NCBI GenBank assembly: GCA_018608735.1
Contig: JABAYZ010000123.1
Location: 1-6,357, forward strand
Source of the DNA: Flavobacteriaceae bacterium
GTDB taxonomy: Bacteria > Bacteroidota > Bacteroidia > Flavobacteriales > Flavobacteriaceae
Length of the DNA: 6,357 bases
Direction: 5' to 3'
The notes under the pieces are model-generated. The model was not told the DNA's origin. It made no database searches and saw nothing but the letters and a program-made list of their open reading frames with translations. Numbering within the stretch: the stretch's first letter is position 1; each line of letters starts with the position of its first letter. Below, piece by piece: positions 1 through 5,726 of this stretch. A program made the position numbers and the translations under genes.

Positions 1-147
1 AGTGTACACTTTACGATCTGCACTATGAGAACTTGCGATCATTATAATGGCAAGTGTTAGAAAAAAGAAAATAAGACGCCAATTTTTAAAAGCGCCATCG
101 CTAACGAGGAAGGTTCCTTTTAAAATATTATACATCCTATCTTTCAT
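1..147 (-). CDS. ftsL: FtsL-like cell division protein, N-terminal part (cut by left window edge)
   Basis: The minus-strand frame opening at the ATG at 147 stays open to the window edge, giving 49 residues. It begins MKDRMYNILKGTFLVSDGAF. A short cytoplasmic segment is followed by KNWR, a hydrophobic stretch at about residues 25-38 (LIFFFLTLAIIMIA), then SSHSADRKV. This single-pass, N-in layout directly after rsmH is that of the Bacteroidota FtsL-type protein. In the family, FtsL is a small bitopic divisome protein that partners FtsB/FtsQ and helps activate septal FtsW-FtsI synthesis. The start lies 5 bp after the rsmH stop, so the genes are surely cotranscribed and probably translationally coupled. 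Its periplasmic coiled-coil part lies outside the window. The identification rests on position, topology and the recognisable N-terminus, because FtsL sequences are poorly conserved. Confidence 0.85.
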   Translation of the reverse strand, partial: MKDRMYNILKGTFLVSDGAFKNWRLIFFFLTLAIIMIASSHSADRKVYT

Positions 148-152
148 TTGTT

Positions 153-1052
153 CTATTTTGACTTTTCAGCGATTCTTAGTTTTGCACTACGTGCTCTATT
201 ATTTAATTTTATTTCTTTTGCATCTGGAACAATCAAACCACCTACTTTTTTTAGGGGGACTTCAAAATTCCCAAAAACATCTTTTTCAGGTTCCCCTTCA
301 AATAATCCGTTTCTAATAAATCGCTTAACCAAACGATCTTCTAATGAATGGTAGGAGATGACACTTAACCGACCACCATCATTTAACAACTCGGGGGTTT
401 GCAATAAAAACGATCTTAAAACTTCAATTTCCTGATTCACTTCAATTCGTATTGCTTGATATATTTGTGCTAAAATTTTATTTTCTCTACCATTTGGTAA
501 ATGTTTTTTCAATACAGTTTTCAACTCAAAAGTAGTTTCAATTGCTTTGTCTTGTCTCGCCGTAATAATTGTTTTTGCCAATGCAGGAGCCGTTCGTAAT
601 TCTCCATACTGCCAAAACACACGTTTTAAATCTTCTTCTTCATAGGTATTCACAAGTGAATATGCGGACAACACGTTTTGCTGATTCATACGCATATCTA
701 GCTGTGCGTCAAATCGAATTGAAAACCCTCTTTCTGCTTCATCAAATTGATGTGATGAAACTCCAAAATCGGCCAAAATACCATCTACCGACTTAACGCC
801 ATGAAATCTCAAGAAGCGTTTGATATATCTAAAATTCTCATTAATCAATAAAAAACGAGAATCATCTATTGTATTTAAAAGCGCATCTTTGTCCTGATCA
901 AAGGCGATTAAGCGTCCTTTTGGCCCTAGAGCTTCTAGTATTTTTTTACTATGTCCGCCACCACCAAAAGTCACATCTACATACACACCATCTTCTTTGA
1001 TATTCAAACCTTCAACGGTAGCATTGAGCAATACAGGGTTATGATACTCCAT
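153..1052 (-). CDS. rsmH: 16S rRNA (cytosine1402-N4)-methyltransferase RsmH
   Basis: This encodes a 299-residue SAM-dependent methyltransferase. The family N4-methylates C1402 in the P-site region of 16S rRNA in the small subunit. Visible motifs, numbered from the Met at 1052, are the glycine-rich SAM loop TFGGGGHS (28-35), the acidic AFDQD (50-54), LADFGVSSHQFD (93-104), RGFSIRF (108-114) followed by LDMRM, QAIRIEVNQE (199-208), ISYHSLEDR (232-240) and the C-terminal RARSAKLR. The length is normal. The frame also offers an ATG at 1058 (MRMEYHNPVLL), but family members usually begin MEYHNPVLL, so 1052 is preferred. The start lies inside mraZ (14-bp overlap), which suggests translational coupling. 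ftsL follows after 5 bp. It is probably transcribed from the mraZ promoter, since no internal promoter was seen. Confidence 0.97.
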   Translation of the reverse strand: MEYHNPVLLNATVEGLNIKEDGVYVDVTFGGGGHSKKILEALGPKGRLIAFDQDKDALLNTIDDSRFLLINENFRYIKRFLRFHGVKSVDGILADFGVSSHQFDEAERGFSIRFDAQLDMRMNQQNVLSAYSLVNTYEEEDLKRVFWQYGELRTAPALAKTIITARQDKAIETTFELKTVLKKHLPNGRENKILAQIYQAIRIEVNQEIEVLRSFLLQTPELLNDGGRLSVISYHSLEDRLVKRFIRNGLFEGEPEKDVFGNFEVPLKKVGGLIVPDAKEIKLNNRARSAKLRIAEKSK

Positions 1053-1506
1053 CCGCATCGTCTTGACCCATTACATCTTCTGCCAAATCTGCAAAATCAT
1101 TTGCGGCATCATCAATGGCTTGTTCATATTTATCTTTATCCCAAATTTCAAGGATGTTTACAGCCGAAGTCACTACAACTTCTTTAGAAATTCCTGAAAA
1201 CCCTACAAGATCTTTGGGGATTAGCAATCGCCCAGAAACATCGAGCTCGATGGGTTTTACACCAGCCGTGAAACGCCTGATGAAATCATTATTTTTCTTT
1301 TTAAATCGATTAAGCTTATTCACGTTCTCCATCATAGACTCCCACTCTGCCATTGGATATAACTCCAAACAGGGCTGAAAAACGGCACGTTTCAACACAA
1401 ATCCATTTCCCATGACGGCAACTAGCTGCTTTTTAAAGGCTACAGGCAACATAAGCCTACCTTTTGCATCTACTTTACATTCGTATGTTCCTATTAATGT
1501 GTTCAC
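1039..1506 (-). CDS. mraZ: Division/cell-wall cluster transcriptional regulator MraZ
   Basis: This encodes a 155-residue protein with two SpoVT/AbrB-like MraZ repeats. Each carries the DxxGR signature: DAKGR (13-17) followed by LMLP, and DVSGR (89-93) followed by LLIP. RRFTAGV (77-83) links them. MraZ proteins are ring-forming DNA-binding regulators that sit first in the dcw cluster and repress their own operon in the bacteria tested. The start is GTG: there is no in-frame ATG between the upstream stop near 1531 and residue 20, and MNTLIGTYECK from this GTG fits the family. The acidic tail (QDDADGVS) is encoded across the rsmH start. A matching direct-repeat operator and a TAnnTTTG box lie just upstream, consistent with autoregulation. 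The slightly long C-terminal tail is usual for Bacteroidota. Confidence 0.96.
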   Translation of the reverse strand: MNTLIGTYECKVDAKGRLMLPVAFKKQLVAVMGNGFVLKRAVFQPCLELYPMAEWESMMENVNKLNRFKKKNNDFIRRFTAGVKPIELDVSGRLLIPKDLVGFSGISKEVVVTSAVNILEIWDKDKYEQAIDDAANDFADLAEDVMGQDDADGVS

Positions 1507-1540
1507 GTTGATGTATTGTGATTTAATAAATTAATGAATT

Positions 1541-1548
1541 CAAAGCTA
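1541..1548 (-). promoter_or_regulatory. Predicted mraZ (dcw operon) -7 promoter box
   Basis: The minus strand reads TAGCTTTG, an exact match to the Bacteroidota -7 consensus TAnnTTTG. Transcription would begin near 1534-1536, leaving a leader of about 30 nt before the GTG at 1506. Candidate -33 TTG triplets fall within the adjacent direct repeats, at spacings of 14 and 24 bp, neither of which is ideal. The box assignment is from consensus only. Confidence 0.6.
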
Positions 1549-1555
1549 AAAAATA

Positions 1556-1585
1556 TTTACCACAATTTACCACAATTTACCACAT
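1556..1585 (-). promoter_or_regulatory. Three-copy 10-bp direct repeat: predicted MraZ operator
   Basis: Three contiguous 10-bp units run TTTACCACAA, TTTACCACAA, TTTACCACAT on the plus strand. On the mraZ strand each reads (T/A)TGTGGTAAA. E. coli MraZ recognises TGGGN repeats separated by 5 nt, and mollicute MraZ boxes have a GTG core, also at roughly one helical turn. The GTGG core, 10-bp period, copy number and place just upstream of the mraZ -7 box all fit an MraZ binding array. The repeats cover the -33 region of the mraZ promoter, so binding would block initiation. That MraZ binds here is inference. Confidence 0.75.
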
Positions 1586-1625
1586 TGTTAATAAATTTCT
1601 ATTAACGGCAATTAATATCGACAAA

Positions 1626-1777
1626 ATGCGCTATATCCAAGCCTACAGTAAAGAACGTCAACCACTTACAATGTGGGAGGCGCTATTAACAAAAGCCTGT
1701 TAATTACTTTTATGACCGAAAATTGGAGCCAAAAAATGGACTTTAAAACGCTAAAATCAATTGGTGGATCACTTTAA
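1626..1777 (+). other. Intergenic stretch with coding-like composition (tiny ORFs or gene remnant)
   Basis: The mraZ-hydrolase gap is over 300 bp. After the operator it holds this segment, which is richer in G+C (about 42% by hand count over 1626-1703) than the AT-rich sequence on both sides. A 25-codon frame from the ATG at 1626 begins MRYIQAYSKERQPLT and stops at 1701-1703. A 21-codon frame from the ATG at 1712 begins MTENWSQKMDFKTLK and stops at 1775-1777. The two are in different frames and I recognise neither. They could be small peptides, a frameshifted vestige of one gene, or chance. No tRNA-like fold or terminator was seen in it. Confidence 0.25.
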
Positions 1778-1806
1778 ATATTCAATATCTTTTAAATTAA
1801 ATTGTG

Positions 1807-1814
1807 TAGATTTG
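1807..1814 (+). promoter_or_regulatory. Predicted -7 promoter box for the hydrolase-engB operon
   Basis: TAGATTTG matches the Bacteroidota -7 consensus TAnnTTTG exactly. Transcription would start near 1820-1822, about 20 nt before the ATG at 1840. No convincing TTG -33 element lies at the usual distance upstream; that region is only A+T rich. This placement supports the ATG at 1840 over the in-frame TTG at 1828. Confidence 0.55.
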
Positions 1815-1839
1815 CGTCAGAATAATTTTGAAGCGTACT

Positions 1840-2604
1840 ATGAATTATAGTTTAAAAAAAGAAGGCAAGTTTAACTATGTTGAAATTGGTGAAGGGCAAC
1901 CTATTATCATTCTTCATGGTTTGATGGGGGGCTTGAGTAATTTTGAAGGTGTTGCACGTTTTTTTAGCAAAAATGGATATATGGTGGTTCTTCCCGAACT
2001 TCCGTTATATTCTATGTCTCTACTTAAAACAAACGTTAAAAGTTTTTCAAATTACCTCAACGATTTTATCGAATTTAAAGGCTACAAAAATGTTATCCTT
2101 ATTGGGAATTCTCTTGGAGGACATGTAGGATTATATTATACAAAATTATACCCTTCAAAAGTGAAAGCACTTATACTTACGGGCAGTTCCGGGCTTTATG
2201 AAAGTGCCATGGGAAGCGGATATACAAAACGAAGCGACTATGAAGTGATGAAAGCTAAGGCACAAGAAGTGTTTTACGACCCAGAAGTTGCTACTAAGGA
2301 AATAGTTGACGAGGTTTATGAAACTGTTAATGATCGTATTAAACTCGTTAAAATACTTGCAATTGCCAAAAGTGCCATTCGTCACAACATGGCAAAAGAT
2401 CTTCCAAATATTACCACGCCCTGTTGTATTATTTGGGGTAAAAACGATATCGTGACGCCACCAAATGTAGGTGAGGAGTTTGATAAATTACTTCCTGATT
2501 CTGAATTGTTTTGGATCGATAAATGTGGGCATGCTGCTATGATGGAACATCCAGATCGCTTTAATGAAATTGTGTTTACTTGGCTTAGCAAAAGAGGACT
2601 CTAA
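1840..2604 (+). CDS. Alpha/beta-fold hydrolase
   Basis: This encodes a 254-residue cytoplasmic alpha/beta hydrolase with no signal peptide or membrane segment. Landmarks are the oxyanion-hole loop HGLMGG (26-31), the nucleophile elbow GNSLGG (89-94, Ser91), the acid in WGKNDIVTPP (Asp203) and the histidine in CGHAAMMEHP (His231). The catalytic triad is therefore complete, with a helical cap region between about residues 120 and 185. The fold covers esterases, C-C hydrolases (BphD/MenH-like) and lipases, so the substrate cannot be assigned. An in-frame TTG at 1828 would add four residues, but the ATG is preferred because it fits the predicted promoter and family N-termini. engB follows after 12 bp, so the two are probably cotranscribed; whether they are functionally linked is unknown. 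Confidence 0.9.
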   Translation: MNYSLKKEGKFNYVEIGEGQPIIILHGLMGGLSNFEGVARFFSKNGYMVVLPELPLYSMSLLKTNVKSFSNYLNDFIEFKGYKNVILIGNSLGGHVGLYYTKLYPSKVKALILTGSSGLYESAMGSGYTKRSDYEVMKAKAQEVFYDPEVATKEIVDEVYETVNDRIKLVKILAIAKSAIRHNMAKDLPNITTPCCIIWGKNDIVTPPNVGEEFDKLLPDSELFWIDKCGHAAMMEHPDRFNEIVFTWLSKRGL

Positions 2605-2616
2605 AATTCTGTTATT

Positions 2617-3231
2617 ATGCAAATTAAAACTGCTAAGTTTGTGGTGAGTAACCAATTGGTTTCTAAATGCCCTACAAATCAACTGCCAGAATATGCTTTT
2701 ATAGGACGTAGTAATGTTGGTAAATCATCACTGATAAACATGCTAACCAATCAAAAAAGCTTAGCAAAAACTTCTGGACGCCCTGGAAAAACACAATTAA
2801 TCAATCATTTTATAATTAATGACAATTGGTTTTTAGTTGATTTACCCGGCTATGGTTATGCACGAGTTTCTAAGTCTGCAAAAAAAACATTTCAAAAATT
2901 TATTACGGCCTATTTTAGGGACCGTAAACAACTCGTTTCAGCTTTTGTTTTAGTGGATATTCGTCACAAACCTCTCCCTGTTGACTTGGCATTTATGCAA
3001 TGGCTTGGAGAACACAACGTTCCGTTTTCTATCGTTTTCACAAAAGCCGATAAACTCCGTCCTAAGGCGATCGAAGATCATATTGACACTTATAAAACTA
3101 TTCTTTTAGAATCCTGGGAAGCGTTCCCAAATTACTTCATCACCTCTTCCACGAACTACGCCGGAAAAGAAGCGTTATTAGAGTATATTGACACTATTAA
3201 TAGTGATCTAGACAGTAGTGCTAGTGAATGA
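2617..3231 (+). CDS. engB: Ribosome biogenesis GTPase EngB/YsxC (YihA)
   Basis: This encodes a 204-residue single-domain TRAFAC-class GTPase of normal family length. G motifs in order are the P-loop GRSNVGKSS (30-38), the switch I region KTSGRPGKTQ (51-60), G3 DLPGYG (75-80), G4 TKAD (142-145) and G5 TSS (176-178). The family binds the large ribosomal subunit late in its assembly and is essential in several bacteria (ysxC in Bacillus, yihA in E. coli). The ATG at 2617 gives the standard N-terminus, MQIKTAKFVVSN. The gene is second after the hydrolase. Its last codons overlap the 3' end of the convergent phosphatase gene by 11 bp, leaving no room for a dedicated terminator between them. The tail is short and acidic (NSDLDSSASE). 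Confidence 0.97.
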   Translation: MQIKTAKFVVSNQLVSKCPTNQLPEYAFIGRSNVGKSSLINMLTNQKSLAKTSGRPGKTQLINHFIINDNWFLVDLPGYGYARVSKSAKKTFQKFITAYFRDRKQLVSAFVLVDIRHKPLPVDLAFMQWLGEHNVPFSIVFTKADKLRPKAIEDHIDTYKTILLESWEAFPNYFITSSTNYAGKEALLEYIDTINSDLDSSASE

Positions 3232-4876
3232 CCTTTTCAATAACAACTCCTGTAGCGCCGCTTGGAAAAGCAATTCCTAAAAGTGCCGAGATCGTAGGCG
3301 CAATATCAGTTACATTAGTACGCTCGTAAATTTTACCGTGTTGAATTCCGTTGCCATAAAACAATAAGGGTACATGAGAATCATAGTTATAGCCAGAGCC
3401 ATGCGTCGTTCCTTTTGGTCCATATGAAATTACACCAGACTCAAGAGTAAATAGCACATCTCCAGAACGTTTTTGATTATACCCATTTTGAAGCATTTTT
3501 TCAACACCTTTTTCAAAATAACTAGTTTGCATGGCAGCAGCTGTATAGGCTTTACTAATGGAGGGATAACCGATAATTTCGTTCACTATAAATTTTTGTA
3601 CTTCTTCTAAGTCTAACTGTAACGACGTGATGCGATCTTGATTTAAAAACACTTGGTTGTTACTTATATTTTTAATCAAGTCCGAGGTGCTGTACTTTGC
3701 CTTAAGCGCAGCGTATAATGGCGCAAACCTGTTTCTTTGTACATAGCCGCTAGGCACATGAATATCACTCAAAAAAGATGGGGTTTGAGCAGCGCCGTGA
3801 TCAGAAGTTAGAAATAAAGTGTAGTTCCCTTCGCCAACCTGAGTATCTAAATAGTTTAACAAGCGTTCAATTTCTAGGTCCAAACGCAAATAGGTGTCTT
3901 GCAACTCTACAGAATTAACCCCAAAATCATGTCCTATATAATCCGTAGACGAATAACTAACTGTTAAGAAATCGGTATAGTGATCAGCACCTAAATTTTC
4001 GCCAGCAATAGCAGCCATCGCAAAATCTGTAATCATGGTATTTCCAAAAGGACTCAATTTTATAATATTATAGCCATCATTAAATTCCATAAGTGTTTTT
4101 AGGTCATATGGAAAAACCGGTTCAGATTTTCCATTGAAACCTTTCTCATAGGCATTGGCATCTGGGCCACTTTCTTCATAAAGATCGATATCATAGAGTG
4201 TATCCCATGTTTTGAGATAGTTATCAGTTTTTGAGGGTGTATTAAGCGCCTTAACCCATGCTGGAAGTTCGTCCATATAATAGGTACTTGTTACCCATTT
4301 CCCTTCATTCAAACCTTCAAACCAATACGCACCATTAGCGGTATGTCCGGAAGGAAATATAGCGCCTCGATCTTTAAGAGATACCCCTATTGTTTTTCCG
4401 TTCATTTGCGTAAACAACCTGTTTTGATCAGCAAGCGTGGTAACTTTCATGTTCCGTGGAGAGACCTGCCCATATTTCACGACGCCTCCAACAGGGTCAT
4501 ATGCGTCGTCGGTTGTAGAATACACGACGGCATCTTTTGTTTTATTATACCAATTATTACCAATTATCCCATGCACACTGGGGGTAGTTCCTGTAAAGAC
4601 CGATGCATGACCTGGAGCTGTGTAGGTGGGGATAAAGTTAAAATGATGGTTATTACAACTAAATCCTTTTTCGATCAACCTTAAAAACCCATTAGAACTA
4701 TACTTATTTTTGAAACGATTCAAATACTCAAAACGCATTTGATCGACAACAATACCCACGACAAGCTTGGGTGGAGAAGTGGTTTGAACCGAAGATTTAG
4801 AGGAAGGGTTACTTGTATTAGTTTTACAAGAAAAAACAGTTAAAAACACAAAAACATACAAAAGCTTAGAAAACAT
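3221..4876 (-). CDS. pafA: PafA-like alkaline phosphatase, predicted lipoprotein
   Basis: This encodes a 551-residue exported alkaline phosphatase superfamily enzyme. The N-terminus is a lipoprotein signal: a hydrophobic core at residues 5-16, then VFSC with Cys17 as the acylation site, and a Ser/Thr-rich linker to about 36. By comparison with PafA of Elizabethkingia meningoseptica, the metal ligands are Asp45, Asp312, His316, Asp359, His360 and His492, and the nucleophile is Thr86 in PTYTAPGH. Asn107 (GNNWYN) and the Lys168/Arg170 pair (SLKDR) match the PafA residues that give phosphate monoesterase specificity, so a monoesterase is likelier than a nucleotide pyrophosphatase or diesterase. 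The longest frame starts at a TTG at 4906, but the ATG at 4876 gives the proper signal peptide and lies downstream of the predicted promoter. No surface-export K-(D/E) signal follows the cysteine, so a periplasm-facing lipoprotein is likely. The family is about 550 residues long. Confidence 0.9.
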   Translation of the reverse strand: MFSKLLYVFVFLTVFSCKTNTSNPSSKSSVQTTSPPKLVVGIVVDQMRFEYLNRFKNKYSSNGFLRLIEKGFSCNNHHFNFIPTYTAPGHASVFTGTTPSVHGIIGNNWYNKTKDAVVYSTTDDAYDPVGGVVKYGQVSPRNMKVTTLADQNRLFTQMNGKTIGVSLKDRGAIFPSGHTANGAYWFEGLNEGKWVTSTYYMDELPAWVKALNTPSKTDNYLKTWDTLYDIDLYEESGPDANAYEKGFNGKSEPVFPYDLKTLMEFNDGYNIIKLSPFGNTMITDFAMAAIAGENLGADHYTDFLTVSYSSTDYIGHDFGVNSVELQDTYLRLDLEIERLLNYLDTQVGEGNYTLFLTSDHGAAQTPSFLSDIHVPSGYVQRNRFAPLYAALKAKYSTSDLIKNISNNQVFLNQDRITSLQLDLEEVQKFIVNEIIGYPSISKAYTAAAMQTSYFEKGVEKMLQNGYNQKRSGDVLFTLESGVISYGPKGTTHGSGYNYDSHVPLLFYGNGIQHGKIYERTNVTDIAPTISALLGIAFPSGATGVVIEKVIH

Positions 4877-4884
4877 AATAAATA

Positions 4885-4901
4885 ATTCAAGTTTGTTGAA
4901 T
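4885..4901. repeat. 17-bp inverted repeat at the predicted pafA transcription start
   Basis: ATTCAA and TTGAAT are perfect 6-bp inverted arms around a 5-nt spacer (GTTTG). The repeat lies between the predicted pafA -7 box and the pafA ATG, covering the expected +1 and early leader. It could be an operator or a weak leader hairpin. The arms are AT-rich, so a chance match is possible. Confidence 0.4.
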
Positions 4902-4903
4902 AC

Positions 4904-4911
4904 CAAAAATA
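4904..4911 (-). promoter_or_regulatory. Predicted pafA -7 promoter box
   Basis: The minus strand reads TATTTTTG, which satisfies TAnnTTTG. Transcription would start near 4897-4900, giving a leader of about 20 nt before the ATG at 4876 and excluding the TTG at 4906 as a start. No TTG -33 element is seen at the usual spacing. Confidence 0.5.
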
Positions 4912-4964
4912 CAAGTTTTTAATGATTCCCTTTTAATAAGCCTAAATTAATGCTTAGATTTTTT

Positions 4965-4972
4965 TACTTTAG
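4965..4972 (+). promoter_or_regulatory. Possible mlaE -7 promoter box
   Basis: TACTTTAG is a near match to TAnnTTTG (one mismatch). It would start transcription about 10 nt before the ATG at 4989. TAGATTTT at 4955-4962 is an alternative one-mismatch box. No clear -33 TTG is present for either, so the assignment is weak. It does support the ATG at 4989 over the ATG at 4950. Confidence 0.35.
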
Positions 4973-4988
4973 CAGCAATTATAATCAC

Positions 4989-5726
4989 ATGAGCTACCTT
5001 CACAACATTGGATCTTATTTTTTAATGATTGGAGAAATGTTTCGCAAACCGACAAAATGGTCTGTGATGAAACATTTAATCCTTAAGGACGTGGAGGATT
5101 TAATTGTGGGCTCCATCGGAATTGTTGCCTTTATATCTTTTTTTGTTGGTGGGGTAGTAACCATCCAAACGGCGCTTAATATTGACAACCCCTTAATCCC
5201 AAAATACCTTGTAGGTTTTGCAACAAGACAATCTATTATTTTAGAATTCGCACCCACATTTATCTCAGTAGTTATGGCTGGAAAGATGGGGTCATTTATA
5301 ACCTCAAGTATAGGGACTATGCGCGTCACAGAACAAATTGACGCCCTAGAAGTCATGGGCATCAACTCTGTGAATTATTTAGTCTTCCCAAAAACCATTG
5401 CACTTCTACTCTATCCATTTGTAATTTCTATAGCGATGTTTTTAGGGATTATTGGCGGGATGGCGGCTTGTGTATTTGGTGGATATGCAACATTTGAAGA
5501 TTATGTGACTGGTATTCAAACGGATTTTATGCCATTTCATATGGCCTATGCCTTTATTAAAACATTTGTATTTGCATTTTTATTAGCAACGATCCCTTCC
5601 TTTCACGGCTATTACATGAAAGGTGGCGCACTGGAAGTTGGTAAAGCAAGCACCACCGCCTTTGTTTGGACGAGTGTAGCAATTATCCTCTTAAATTATA
5701 TTTTAACTCAAATGCTCTTAAGCTAA
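4989..5726 (+). CDS. mlaE: MlaE-family lipid ABC transporter permease
   Basis: This encodes a 245-residue integral membrane protein of the MlaE/YrbE permease family. Hydrophobic segments lie at about residues 38-62, 84-98, 134-165, 186-206 and 222-244. The cytoplasmic coupling helix carries the family motif EQIDALEVMGI (115-125), and GGALEVGKAST (212-222) is the conserved region before the last membrane segment. In Mla systems the permease dimer pairs with the MlaF ATPase and a periplasmic MCE protein to move phospholipids between the membranes and keep the outer membrane asymmetric. An ATG at 4950 would add 13 residues, but MSYLHNIGSYF from 4989 fits flavobacterial relatives and the promoter position. 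The stop shares its last base with the mlaF start (TAATG). Transport direction and substrate are not visible here. Confidence 0.93.
   Translation: MSYLHNIGSYFLMIGEMFRKPTKWSVMKHLILKDVEDLIVGSIGIVAFISFFVGGVVTIQTALNIDNPLIPKYLVGFATRQSIILEFAPTFISVVMAGKMGSFITSSIGTMRVTEQIDALEVMGINSVNYLVFPKTIALLLYPFVISIAMFLGIIGGMAACVFGGYATFEDYVTGIQTDFMPFHMAYAFIKTFVFAFLLATIPSFHGYYMKGGALEVGKASTTAFVWTSVAIILLNYILTQMLLS

Noticed and set aside
47..316. Plus-strand open frames across the left end (47-316 and 148-354)
   Set aside because: They are antisense to ftsL and rsmH, whose motifs are unambiguous, and their translations are low-complexity and Leu/Phe-rich with no family features.
1523..1534. TTAAT-AA-ATTAA inverted repeat in the mraZ leader
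   Set aside because: It has short, purely A/T arms in an AT-rich spacer with a 2-nt loop, so it is expected by chance and is not a terminator.
1669..1676. Plus-strand CAATGTGG resembling one MraZ repeat unit
   Set aside because: It is a single copy in the opposite orientation, with no 10-bp partner beside it, and it lies inside the coding-like stretch.
1662..1676. CCAC...GTGG short hairpin in the intergenic region
   Set aside because: It has only a 4-bp stem with a 7-nt loop and no following T-run, so it is too weak to call a terminator or RNA element.
4343..4684. 113-codon plus-strand frame inside pafA
   Set aside because: It is antisense to the conserved catalytic part of the phosphatase, with a Cys/Ile-rich sequence that has no recognisable domain.
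5015..5365. 116-codon minus-strand frame inside mlaE
   Set aside because: It is the reverse complement of a strongly conserved permease and reads as a shadow of that gene.
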